NCBI GenBank assembly: GCA_917880885.1
Contig: OU862906.1
Span: 59,686,665 to 59,750,664 of the forward strand
Origin: Limnephilus marmoratus
Taxonomy: Eukaryota; Arthropoda; Insecta; Trichoptera; Limnephilidae
DNA: 64,000 bases
Direction: 5' to 3'
The notes under the pieces were generated by a model, which did not search any database, was not told where the DNA came from, and saw only the letters and a program-made list of their open reading frames with translations. Each line of letters begins with the position of its first letter. Within the stretch, counting starts at the first letter, position 1. Below are positions 33,172-44,215 of the stretch, piece by piece. Position numbers and translations under genes: made by a program.

Positions 33172-36076
33172 GTGAGAGGGGTCCGTACAAAACTTCCCAA
33201 ATTATTGACTTCGGCGGCAACTATCACCAGTGATATCTTCATATTAACGGAAACATGGCTCGATTCAGGAATTAATTCGGCTGAATTAGGCTTCCCTAAT
33301 TTTAATATATATCGTATGGATAGAAATTCAAAAACAAGTACCAAATCAAGAGGTGGCGGAGTGGTCATAGCTATCTCAAAAAATTTCAGCTCCTTAAAAA
33401 TATCCACGAAGTACCCATCCATAGAGCAACTTTTTGTCAAAGTGAACACTTCTAGTGGTAAATTAATAGTGGGATGTGCATATTTACCTCCAAATTCTGA
33501 CGTCCAAAGCTACAGCAATCACTGTGACGAGGTTGAATCAATCTGTGCCAAAAACCCTAACACTAAATTACTTCTAGTTGGTGACTACAACCTGCCTCAA
33601 TACGATTGGTGTAATATGAATTCTGACAATTATTGTTCTAATGTTAATATTCGTGTAATTAGAGATATGGCTCTCTTCTTAGGACTATCTCAGTGTAATA
33701 GTATTCATAATATTGGTGGTCGTACATTGGATTTGGCATTGTCAAATGTGTCTGACATCTGTGTTGCGAGAAGTACCGAAATACTATTACCTGTTGATGT
33801 TTACCATCCACCACTAGAAATATGTATGTCTATTCTCAAACCAATTCCTATTGAAAAAAGGGTAGTAAAAACTAGAAATTTCAAAAAAGCAGACTATATA
33901 CAAATCTCCAACTATCTCAACCAGATTGACTGTCATTCTTGGATAGCGAGGCTGACATCAATGCACACCTTAACTTTTTTTACTTCATTATTAATTCTGC
34001 AATTGAAAAATTTGTAAAATTGAAAAATTCTTGGATAGCGAGGCTGACATCAATGCACACCTTAACTTTTTTTACTTCATTATTAATTCTGCAATTGAAA
34101 AATTTGTACCTTTTACGGCTTACAGGGAAACTCAATACCCAAATTGGTTCTCAAAAGAACTGATAGACTTAATATACCTCAAAAAAATATCTCATAAGAA
34201 ATTCAAACAAAGTCGCCTGGCTATCGATTATTCCGTGTTTCAAAAATTGAGGGGAGACTGCAATAAGCTCTCTGCAGAATGTTACAAAACTTTCATACGT
34301 GATGTTGAAGGCTCTATCATGAACGACTCAAATTTCTTTTGGAAATATGTTAAATCCAAAAAAGAAAACGGTACTTGTATACCAAATATTATGTCATTCG
34401 ATTCTAAACTATCCCAAAATCTTCAGGAAACTGTTAATTTGTTCGCCGATTTCTTTAGCGGTGTATATGTTAATGCAAATGTAGATAGCAATATCTCTTG
34501 TTCTAATTTAGTTGAGACTCTTGATATATCTGATTGTACTCTAACCATAGATGATATTATATCCAAGCTGAAGAGTCTCGATTCCCGCAAATCCGCAGGA
34601 CCTGACAAAGTTCCACCCAGATTCTTAGTTAATTGTATGCATTCATTATCGTATCCCATACATAAGTTATTTACAAAGTCACTCTCATCAGGTGTGTTCC
34701 CTGACCTTTGGAAGTTTAGTCTTTTGACACCCATTTTTAAAAAAGGAAATAAGAGCGACGTAACCAACTATAGGCCAATATGCACCATGTCTACATTACC
34801 CAAACTCTTTGAAAGCCTGGTACTAGACAAATTGATATCCCAAATCAATCAATCCATCTCACCGCTTCAACATGGATTTATCAAAGGATGATCAACCCTG
34901 TCCAATTTAATATTATACACGAATGACATTGTTAATGCCTTGACTTCATCACATCAAACTGATTCCATATATACTGATTTCAGTAAGGCATTTGATAAGG
35001 TTAACCACAGACTCTTATTACGAAAACTGAAGTTGTTGGGAATGAGAGGGAGTATTTTGGAATGGTTTAAGAGTTATCTATTGGGAAGGTACTTAGCGGT
35101 CAAAGTTGATTCTTTTACTTCTTATACATTTGCTGCTTCGAGTGGGGTACCACAGGGATCTCATTTGGGCCCGATATTATTTTGCTTATTCATAAATGAT
35201 ATAGTTAATATTTTTAGTAATGTCAAAGTTCTATTATTTGCTGATGATCTGAAGATTTACAGAACAATTAGAAACGATGACGATCGCGCCATTCTGCAGT
35301 CAAACCTGAACAAACTATGCGCGTGGTGTTCTGCCAATGATTTACAACTAAATATTGGTAAATGTCAGATTATTAGTTTTTACAAAGGTAAAAATCCTTT
35401 TAACTTTTCTTATGATATGAATGGTGTTAATCTTCTTCGTGTATCGCAGATTCGTGATCTTGGTGTTATATTCCACGAGAGTCTACAGTTCAATGTACAC
35501 ATCGATGAAATAACAAGCGATGCAATGAGAATACTAGGTTTTATCTTGAGAATGGGGGCAAATTTTAAAAGTATGTTAACATTAAAACATCTGTATTGCT
35601 CACTAGTACGAAGCAGATTAGAATACAATTCCTCTGTATGGTCACCATACTACAATGTTCATTCTCAATCATTGGAAAAGGTACAAAACAAATTTCTTCG
35701 GTACATCAATTTTAAAATGAAAATTCCAATCGAATTTATAAATTATAATTACTTACGCGCTGAAACCAGACTTCTTAAATTATCAGATAGAAGAGTGTTA
35801 ATTGATTTATTAATTTTATACAAAATTATAAAATCTTTAATTGACAGCCCTAATTTGTTGGAACTAATTTGCATTAGCATACCCGCTAGACAAACTCGTA
35901 GTAAAGATATTTTTAAATGCAACAATAAACTCAACACTAATTATTCCATATACTCACCAATTCCACGAATCCATAACCTTGCGAATAAATACTGCGAATC
36001 TGTAGATATATTTAGTGTTGACAGTTTTGAATGTTTCAAAAATCAACTAATCTCGATTCTATCTGCTAATAATTAA
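33172..36076 (+). pseudogene. LINE ORF2 (EN-RT) with 92-bp duplication and one stop
   Basis: 33172-34017 is the endonuclease: FILTETWLDSG, RGGGVVIAISKNF, CAYLPPNSD and LLVGDYNLPQYDW. A 92-bp segment at 33939-34030 is tandemly repeated at 34031-34122; since 92 is not a multiple of three, the frame shifts. From 34031 the frame continues through SAGPDKVPPRF, TPIFKKGNKSDVTNYRPI and HGFIKG, to a TGA at 34889-34891 where the family normally has Arg. It then runs on in the same phase: YTDFSKAFDKVNHRL, SGVPQGSHLGPILFCLFIND, LLFADDLKIYR and a C-terminal region to 36076. Without the two lesions it would be one long frame. The RT DD pair and the EN acidic residues are present. Confidence 0.9.
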
Positions 36077-36589
36077 CTTTTATTATTTTTTTGTTTTTCT
36101 CATAAAATATTTTCTCATCTAAACCTCACCAGTAAAATGTATACTTACTTTATAATATTTTTGCAGTTCTATTTACACTTTGTTCTATGTCAGGTCTTAG
36201 TATTATTGTTAATAATATGTATAAATATTTAAAGCTGAATTATTTTAGTTTTTTGTAAGTACAACTTGTACTATTTCATTTCATTTTTTTTATGTTGTAA
36301 TATTCTTTACCTAACGAGTCGATTGCATTAATATTTATTCTGTTTTATTGTTTATGTAATACATGTTATTAATATTGTTACATAATTATATATTTGCTTC
36401 TTTTCTTGTAAAAGCCCACTAGGGCGTTAATAAAATATAAATAAATAAATAATTTATTATGTTAACTTGTAGGTGTATAGTGTTCGTGTTCTTTGTTGAA
36501 ACAAATCTTCGCTAGGCTCACTCTGTATATTATATTGAACAGTTAAAGAAAAATGAAATAATTAGTAAACAGAACAAAAAATATCCGCA

Positions 36590-36895
36590 AAGAATGCAAG
36601 GCGGATGTAAGCGTAATGAGTGAGATTAAGAAAGGAACCCTCAAATGGTTTGGGAAGTAGTGTAAGAAGAATATATGACGCAAATGCGAATGGTAGAAGA
36701 AGTCGGGGACGCCCGAGTAAGACATGGCGCGATCAAGTAAATCAAATACTTGAGACGGGCCATGTTAAGAGTGAGAATAATAATAGAGTATGTAGGAGTA
36801 GAATGTGAATGAGGCAAAGAGTGTGGGCCAAGACCGAGATGTTTGGCGGTCTGTCCTATCTGCCCACCCCTGCGAGGAGAAGGCGTGATGGCTAG
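36590..36895 (+). pseudogene. C-terminal relic of an endonuclease-RT LINE (RTE-like)
   Basis: In shifting frames one reads LKWFGK, RRIYDANANGRRSRGRPSK with TWRDQVNQILE, and then RQRVWAKTE. The order WFGH...GRR.RGRP..RW.D.V is characteristic of the C-terminus of many insect endonuclease-reverse transcriptases. It lies directly downstream of the LINE above but belongs to a different family. Very short and frameshifted. Confidence 0.5.
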
Positions 36896-36924
36896 TTAGT
36901 TCGGAACAAAACATGAAAGATCAA

Positions 36925-38105
36925 CAATAAAAGCTAAGTCACACGATTCATTCATCTTTCATTTCGTGATTTCATTCCGCCTCTTTCCCTCGAAATGAAC
37001 CGTGTGAACACGAAAGTGAAGAGAGACAGTGCCGAATGGAGCATTCGGCACTGTCAACATGAACAATGTTGGAATGCTTCCTTCGGCACTGTTCACTCGC
37101 AACCGGAATTTAACATCACGTGACGCAAATGATGTGTGTGAACACTCAGTGAACAGTCTTTCACTCGCGAATTAGTCGGCCGAGAATGTTCTGGCGTGAG
37201 GACGAGAGCCGGAGCGGCTGCGGCTTAGACGTCAAAGTTCGCTTTTCGAAATAACTCCTACACGTCTCATAGAATCGTTGTTTCTCCCTTACTATCATAG
37301 TGATGATGTAAATGGTATTGGAAAGAGAAAATAATACTCTATATATTCAATATAACAATTAACCACAAAATAATACGAATGTACACTTTTATGGAATCAA
37401 AGTTTCTGATCGAATTTGAAAAAAAAATTATGAAACACTGTGAATTTTTTATGAATTATTTTTATATGAAACGACAAAAAAGTGAGGTTACAGAAACGTT
37501 TATAATTTATTTGTCTAACAAAATAAGTATGTGTTTTTATTTTTTTTATTACCAGTAAATTTAGTTAGAATAAACGCAAGGAGAGCCATTTTTTAAACTT
37601 TTAAAAGTTTACATTAAAAATAATTCTATTTAAAAAATTACGTGGTTATTTCTAATAATAAATTTTGGAAGCATATTTCCTCACCTTTTCAAAACAGTTT
37701 TTAGTTTTTGAATACGTTAATAAATATTCCATTTATATGGGTTTTATTGCAAGCCGATGCCTATTTTGGAATAAAAAAATTTTCATGGTGCAAAAATACT
37801 GGTAGATATCAGTTTTCCGGTTATTATTTAACCATATGTTCATTTTATGGTGTTGATATTTATTTACTGTTTACAAGAATCGCAAATTTCTCGTAATTTA
37901 GTGCGACGTTATCGGAAATGTCAATTGAAATCGTAAATATTCCCGAACTTAGCCGTCAGCGCCGGACGAATTCCAATGCGCACCGCGACTACGCTCTACG
38001 ACGTAGCGAGATTGTCGAGTTAACTCTTCTTTCGAAGGAACCGTCTGAACACGTGGTGAAAAGAGAGTGGAACATTTCATCGAGTAAACCTTCTGTCTTC
38101 AGCCT
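36925..38105. other. Inverted and direct short repeats, no gene
   Basis: A perfect 14-bp-arm hairpin GACAGTGCCGAATG-GAG-CATTCGGCACTGTC lies at about 37025-37055, and a third copy of TTCGGCACTGT follows at about 37082. GAACCGTGTGAACACG (about 37007) recurs as GAACCGTCTGAACACG near 38038, so the region may be bounded by copies of one repeat. The AT-rich middle (37250-37900) shows nothing. Confidence 0.45.
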
Positions 38106-38109
38106 AAAG

Positions 38110-39030
38110 ATTCTGCTTTAGTTATACGAACCTACTTTTATTGCGTAAAAGTAAAATTCATAATTTAAACGTGGGTATTTACGTAGTTAAAATATTACAG
38201 TTTGAACACGCCATACATAACTTTTCCACACGCTTAGTTAGAAAATGCAGCAACTAATTCGCTAATTAACCATGCTCTTCACATGTTCACTAATATTTGC
38301 CTAAACTCTAACATCGACATTTAGTCCGATTCACTGCCCAGATTTAAAAAGAGCATCATGTCAATAATATAAACAGTTCAATTCGCATCCACATCGCTTC
38401 ACACATCACCACTTCTCACTTCTATAAAACATACTCAGCAAATGTAAAATCGTGCGATGTCCAGTGTTTTAAATAAATGTCCTGCGTGCAAAGCCGTGTA
38501 TTCTCCAAGCATAAACTTTCTAATTAAAGTGTGTTTATCGGAAGTGACCTGCCAGGTAAGTATGTTTCTGTATCCATTTGTAAATAGCAATATTAGATAG
38601 AACCTAAGTGATTTTTCACAAAAACAGCGCATTATTATCATTATCATTATACTCACACATACACACGCTCGCTACGCATACCACCCGGTAATTACTAAAT
38701 ATATATACCATAAATACAACACTACAAACAAACATATCATAGGTACAAAAAGGTTAGGACTTAACAGAAGAAGAAGCGTTGTGTTTTTTTTTAATAAAGC
38801 ACCCTTTGAGAAATTAAAACCATCGTTTTTATTGCTATGTTTTTAAAGTTACAAGTTACCGACACATAACTTATTCCCCGCTCAACGGACAAAGGTTTAA
38901 CAATACTTTATGTTTGCAATGCAAGTTTGGTTATAGAAGTGTTAATTTTTAGCCGGCGTGGGCTTTTTATAGTTAAATTTCTTTGTATATTGGGAAGGGA
39001 GAAGTTCAAAAACTGATTACTGGCGCCATC
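38110..39030. other. AT-rich spacer, nothing recognised
   Basis: No supported gene or repeat. Confidence 0.5.
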
Positions 39031-39144
39031 TTTGGTCTAAATCAGGGGTGGGGAACCTGCGGCCCGCGGGCCGCATGCGGCCATCTTACGGGCCGCATTA
39101 CGTCATCTTTTAATCTCATTTTTGAAAACAACAGAGGGCGCCAC

Positions 39145-40115
39145 TTCTGTTTGTTTCTTTATTTCTTTTCAGTTATGCTGTACTATGAGAACTGAACTCC
39201 GTTGTTCGTTTTTGTACCGTCCTTCTCCCCATATAAGGGGTTGGACCCTGGACCGTGTCCCCGCCTACGTACCATGGCCGGTCATCTAGAACTGGTGGAG
39301 CTGCACCTGTTTGCCGCGCCACACCCCGTGACATGAAGAGGCTGGGGAGAAGGCTGAACGACATCCGAAAGCTGTCCGTCCCGCCTCCGGCGACCCGACG
39401 CTTCTCTCCCTAGGGTCTTCTTCATGTTTTCCACTTACTGTCGTCTAGACACCACCGGCTAGCTGGCTTAAGGACGACGCTGCCGGTTGTGGGGAGGCCG
39501 GACAATCAGCCTCCTTCACTGTCTCGGGGACTGCCGGCAGCCAGGTTGCGGTGACACCGGTTCTTATCTGTATATATGTTATTTTACTTGTTTCCTTCTT
39601 TTTAACGTACAGTGCTCGGTGCCGCCCGCCGGATTATGTATGGTCATGTCTCCCGCTGTCATGAGCTAATTACTCATGACGGCTGTTGTCATTTTGATTA
39701 CTTTATTTTTTTGTTGATGTTACTAACAACTTGTTCGACTGTCCATGAGGCTCACTGCTTTTGCATTGACACCTCCATGGGCTTTAGAATTGTAGAGATT
39801 GACCATTACAGTACAGTCCTGTAGGCGCGCCCGCATACCGCCACCTAACACAGTATGAGGGGACATTGAAGGTCTAGATTCGTTACATTAAAAGTAGAGC
39901 CATTTATTCAAAAAAATTAGATTCTTGCGAGAACTCCGAAGGGGCGACCATAAGTTGCCTATACCGGGGTGGGACAGTGGTGGGTACTTCAATGTTTGCA
40001 AGAATCCTGAACTGTATGGTCATTAAGATAATAATACTATCTGATGTTATTCTTTGTTGCCCTGGATATCTCTGCGGATTTTTATATTTTCAAGTACCCA
40101 GTTTACGGACATATT
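39145..40115. other. Inner hAT DNA, partly GC-rich, unassigned
   Basis: 39200-39840 is GC-richer than its surroundings and has only short frames without motifs. Near 39930-40010 ATTCTTGCGAGAACTCC and TTTGCAAGAATCCTG could form a weak long-range stem. I could not assign either; insertion of another repeat is possible. Confidence 0.4.
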
Positions 40116-40119
40116 CATG

Positions 40120-41125
40120 AAAGTACTGAATTTGGTCTAGTTTTTTATGATTTTGGCGTATCTTATATCATCATTACATAGTATAAAGTAGACTCTCGCG
40201 TTTTCTGTACGCTTAGATCTTTTAAACTACGCAACGGATTTTCATGCGGTTTTCACCAATAGATAGAGTGATTCATGAGGAAGGTTTTAAGGTATACCTA
40301 TAATGTGTCAAGGTTATGTGTAAATTGGTTGAAATATATGATAAATGTGGCAGCGGCAGCGGGCTGCGGGCGATTGGCAGCGGGCTGGCAAGCGGGCGAT
40401 CTGGATTTGATATGTATGCAAATTAACAGATGGCGTTGGTTATAAAGGTTGGGTAATTGCGTTGTCAGTAGATGGCGTTGTGTTTCGTTAGTCACAGCAA
40501 TGTGTTAGCAGGTTTAAAATAATTAACAGTGTTAGTTGGCTCTTCAGAACTAGAGTTATTAATAGGTGTTTAGTTTTTTGGTGAAATTCGCTTTCTGCGA
40601 CATCACGTAATCCCCCCCCCCCCCCCCGCATGCCTCATGTGGAGAATCCTTAACTGGTGGTAAAGCCAATGTTCTAAATGAGCCGTAGTTAAGTAGAGAA
40701 AAAATTATACTTCCGTACTACATATCAAATTATGTATGATGTTTCTCCACATGATGCAAGCGGGGCGGGGGGGTCAACGCCATCTACTGACAACGCAATT
40801 ACCCAATCTTTATAACCAACGCCATCTGTTAATTTGCATACAATTCAAATCCAGATCTCCCGCTTGCCAGCCTGCTGCCTATTGCCCGTAGCCCGCTGCC
40901 GCTGCCACATATATTTTATATTTCAACCAATTTACACGAAACCTTGACAAATTATATTCATAAAAACCTTCCTCATGAATCACTCTATCTGTTGGTGAAA
41001 ACCGCATGAAAATCCGTTGCGTAGTTTGAAAGATCTAAGCGTACAGACAACGGGAGCTACTTTACTTTATACTATGTAATGATGATATAAGATACGCCAA
41101 AATCATAAAAACTAGAGCCAATATT
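40120..41125. repeat. Large inverted duplication of repeat R
   Basis: The left arm (about 40120-40515) and right arm (about 40773-41125) are inverted copies. CTAGTTTTTTATGATTTTGG on the left faces CCAAAATCATAAAAACTAG on the right, and matching continues inward through TGGTGAAAACCGCATG, the CAGCGGCAGCGGGC block and GCCATCTACTGACAACGC. About 260 bp separates the arms. The same repeat R in single orientation is at 44481-44588 plus 56981-57175. Extra flank shared beyond the R terminus points to an inverted duplication rather than two insertions. Confidence 0.82.
40600..40772. repeat. Poly-C bounded inverted repeat between the arms
   Basis: A 17-C run followed by GCATGCCTCATGTGGAGAA is mirrored by TTCTCCACATGATGCAAGC and then a G run at about 40740-40771. 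The layout recalls the poly-C/G MITEs at 10472 and 41244, but clean termini are not visible. Confidence 0.5.
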
Positions 41126-41127
41126 CA

Positions 41128-41545
41128 AAGAAAAGAGGTATGAGGGGTGGGTAAGAATCTGGATATGTGTCCAGGAGTGACGGACGCATGCATCCATCCC
41201 TCCCAATGCAGTGCAAAGCGAGACAGTCCTACTGGAGAGGTAAGGGAACGTACCCATACTACGTGACCAACTTTTTGTAATTTTTACCCCCCCCCCCCCC
41301 CCCCCCCCCCGGTGACCAAAAATCTAAGCCCGCCGCCGCTCATTTGCACCAAGCGTGACATTTTGAAGACCCCCCCCCCCCCCCCTAAACGTGTCACGTA
41401 GTATGGGTTCGTTCCCTAAACAGATCTCCCTAAAGCAAGCTCTCCAAATCCGGGCCGCCACTAGATTAGATTAGATAGGCAGATGCATCTGCTGCTAAGA
41501 CCTAGACAATTGTCACCCAGTGAACCGGGACACCTATGCTAATTG
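41128..41545 (-). repeat. SINE-like repeat, copy S5, split by a MITE
   Basis: Minus-strand copy: reverse-complemented, 41128-41243 gives the GGATGGATGCATGCGTCC and GTGTCCAGATT parts, and 41420-41545 gives GTGTCCCGGTTCACTGGGTG and GTCTAGGTCTTAGCAGC. Removing the MITE 41244-41416 and one TAA restores the order seen in S1 and S4. Confidence 0.7.
41244..41416. mobile_element. 173-bp MITE with TAA duplication and poly-C runs
   Basis: Terminal inverted repeats start GGGAACG and continue ACCCATACTACGTGAC, ~24 bp with one mismatch. TAA flanks both ends (41241-41243 and 41417-41419). C-runs of about 30 and 18 lie inside. The TAA duplication and GGG termini again fit PIF/Harbinger-type elements (inference). 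Confidence 0.87.
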
Positions 41546-41549
41546 TATT

Positions 41550-42085
41550 AATTGATCATTATTAAAATTACTAAATACCCTAAAACATTAATAATACTCG
41601 TACCTTCAATTTCTGACATTTCCCATACATTCTGATGGTAGAACGCTATACTAACGCCTCCTATACATTTTAATGGATTTTGGGAAAAATGTACTTATTC
41701 TTTATTTTAGGTTAATAAATTATAGATATCGTCTTTAAATTAGGTAACTACATACGACCTTATACTGCTTCTGACGATGTGGTATATAGGCATACTGAAA
41801 TTAGATAACTTCAACACGAACACAGAATGCTATACGGAACTAATAACACAGATGTGCTGATATAACTTTAATTTTTTATAATTATATTTTTCATGGTATC
41901 ATCCATTTTTTATTTAATCGAGAACATTTCATTTATTAGGATTTAACGAACTCACATCATATTTCGCCAACTAACCTGTCAAAATTTGTTCCATCCATTA
42001 CATTAATGATTACATTCATAAACTGCACATACAGAATTTAATTCTTGGGACGTTTTTGTACGTTTTTATCAATATTTTTATGGCC
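41550..42085. other. Inner hAT DNA, nothing recognised
   Basis: AT-rich; no supported motif. Confidence 0.45.
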
Positions 42086-42092
42086 TTTTGGT

Positions 42093-42145
42093 GCGGCCCG
42101 CGGGCACTTTTGATGCGGCCTGCGGGCACTTTTGATGCGGCCTGC
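42093..42145 (+). repeat. 22-bp direct repeat, hAT subterminal-like
   Basis: GCGGCCCGCGGGCACTTTTGAT and its variant GCGGCCTGCGGGCACTTTTG repeat about 2.5 times. The GCGGCCCGCGGG word matches the element ends. Confidence 0.75.
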
Positions 42146-42549
42146 TGAAAGAATCACAAAAAGTTACACGGAACGGGATGGTTTTTTTTCACGGTGCTTC
42201 AGTTGCATTTTTAAGATGTTATTACAAAATCGTTACTAGCAAGAAGTTTAGATATAAATTAAAACGTGATAAAACCTCCCATTTTACTTTTTTAAATATT
42301 TTTTATTGTAAAACGATAGTGAAATTCCATCGGAACTTTTAATCTTCTTGTATGGGACAGTCCTGATTTTTCAGGATTGATGGCAACTCTATTTGGAGGG
42401 GAATCTTGGGCAGTCTGTCATAAACATTATTTTCTAGTCATCGATCGTTGCGGAAGTAAAGTGGATAGTAAATCAATAAAATTCTATTAATGACAACTAC
42501 GAAGAAAAGAAAAGTTGAACCTGAGTGAAACGTGAAATCATTTGAAACT

Positions 42550-42865
42550 AAATTAAGGCTGTGGAAAGTAACTAGAAATGAATAACACGACGCATTTTCC
42601 AACACTGCAAGGACAAAAGCCTTCTACATCGTTTGAATACGCTGGTGAGTGCGCGAAATTAAGTGAGGCATATAATGAACGATTTAAGGACGTGAAAAGA
42701 GAGCAAAAGGATATGAACATATTTGCTACACCATTCAACGTCGAACCATCGAATGTGCCTGATAATATGCATCACAATATTTTTTAATTACAAAGCGACG
42801 ATGAACTAAAAGCTAGATATAACAATCTCCCCAAATAATGTCAGGAATCACTGGTTATATTAAGT
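42550..42865 (+). pseudogene. hAT transposase C-terminal relic
   Basis: The frame reads HFPTLQGQ, YNERFKDVKREQKDMNIFAT, PFNVEPSNVPDNMHHNIF, a stop, and LQSDDELKARYNNLP. This matches the order FPTL...F..RF.D....E....F..PF.V.....P..LQ.EL.DLQ.D..LK..F in hAT (SPIN/GTF2IRD2/ZBED-like) transposases, just before the dimerisation domain. Only ~100 codons remain, with an in-frame TAA at the expected Asp position. The position inside hAT TIRs supports the call. Confidence 0.72.
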
Positions 42866-43019
42866 CAAGCACGTCCCTTCACATTTTGTATACATATAGT
42901 ACAAACATTAATGCCATAATAATTGCCACACTTCTGACATAAAAAAATCATTACATGTAATTTATTGTAATTAGTAAAATAAATATAAAATTATATTGTG
43001 GACAATAAATGTGCTACAA

Positions 43020-44215
43020 AATGTAGAAAAACCATTAACGTAATCAGAGTGCAATTCAATTGAAGCTGGTTGACTAGTGGAGTCCTATGCAGATTCATTG
43101 TAAAGGCAAAACCAATCTTGTGTTCACAATGCAAATTCCTGTTGCGGATTCATCTGCTAACCCTAACGCATTTCGAAGGTAAAATCATTTTGGTGTTCTG
43201 GGTACAGTATTAATTAAAGCTGGGGACTCGTAATCCAATTCGCTCTGATGTAAAAATCAGTTTTGTGTGCAAAATGCAATGTAAAAATTCCATGTGTGGT
43301 TTCGTCTGCTAACGCATGTTGTAAAAACCCATACTCGTTTTTGAAGTGCATTTATAAAATTCTAATTGCTGCCAGTATTAGAGAAAAGCCATTTTCATGT
43401 ACTTCGTAAAATGGCAACACTCAGTAGTTTTAAGTCTCGGCGTACAGATTAACTATATACCTGAAACCAGTTCTGTGTTTAGAATAAAACGAAAAAATTC
43501 CAGGAGGGGTTTCATTTTTTAACGCATTCCACGTGTTAGAAGTGCATTTATAAAATTCTAGTTGCGTACTTCGTGCTGCCAGATTGGAGGAAAGCCATTT
43601 TCATGTTCTGAGTGGAGTTTTAATTCCCCGCGTTAAAACTCACTTTATAAATAAAACCAGTTCTGTGTTTAAATTGCAACGAAAAAATTCCAGGTGGGGT
43701 TTTATCTCCCTACCGCCTTTAGTAAGAAACCATTCTCCTTTGTGAAGTGCAGTTATAAATTTGTAGATTAGATGAAAGAAATTTCACGTTCTGAGTATAG
43801 TTTTAATTCCCCGCGTATAGATTCAATCTATAATCAAAAACCGTTATATGTTAAGAACGCAACGAAAACGCATCAGGTGTGATTTCATTTGCTGACTCAT
43901 TTCTTAGGATGGAAGTGCATTTATAAAATTCTTGTTTCGTAATTTATGCTGCCAGAGTTAGAGAAAATCCATTTTAATGTTCTGAGTGTAGTTTTAATTC
44001 CCGCATGCAAATTTTATCTAAATTGAAACTTGTTCCGTGATCAGAATGCAACGAAAAATTTCAGTTGTAGTTTCATCTGCTGATGTATTTTGACGGAAAC
44101 TATTCTCGTGTTCAAAGTGCAGTTATAAAATTCTGGTTGCAGACTACGTGCAGCCAGATTTTTAGGAAAACCATTTGCATGTTCTGAGTGTAGCTATTAT
44201 AAAAGAGTCTTGGCA
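43020..44215. repeat. Degenerate ~190-bp tandem array, about six units
   Basis: Each unit contains, in order: a CAGTTCTGTGTTTA-like block, AACGAAAAAATTCCAGGTGG, TTTCATCTGCTAACGCAT, GAAGTGCATTTATAAAATTC, GCTGCCAGATT.GAG, AAAGCCATTTTCATGTTCTG and AGTTTTAATTCCCCGCGT. The anchor TTTCATCTGCT recurs near 43149, 43301, 43511, 43701, 43883 and 44071, so spacing is about 150-210 bp. Units are heavily diverged and carry no open frame. Confidence 0.82.

Larger units (their letters stand above)
32606..36450 (+). mobile_element. CR1/Jockey-group LINE with ORF1 and ORF2, mildly damaged
   Basis: A two-ORF non-LTR retrotransposon: ORF1 32606-33139, ORF2 33172-36076, a ~370-bp 3' UTR, and the end TGTAAAAGCCCACTAGGGCG plus (AAATA)n at about 36408-36450. 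ORF1 appears to lack its N-terminus because the element joins a local repeat at 32605. Only two lesions are seen in ORF2. Family mates are at 1-2235 and 7787-8655, both minus. Confidence 0.88.
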
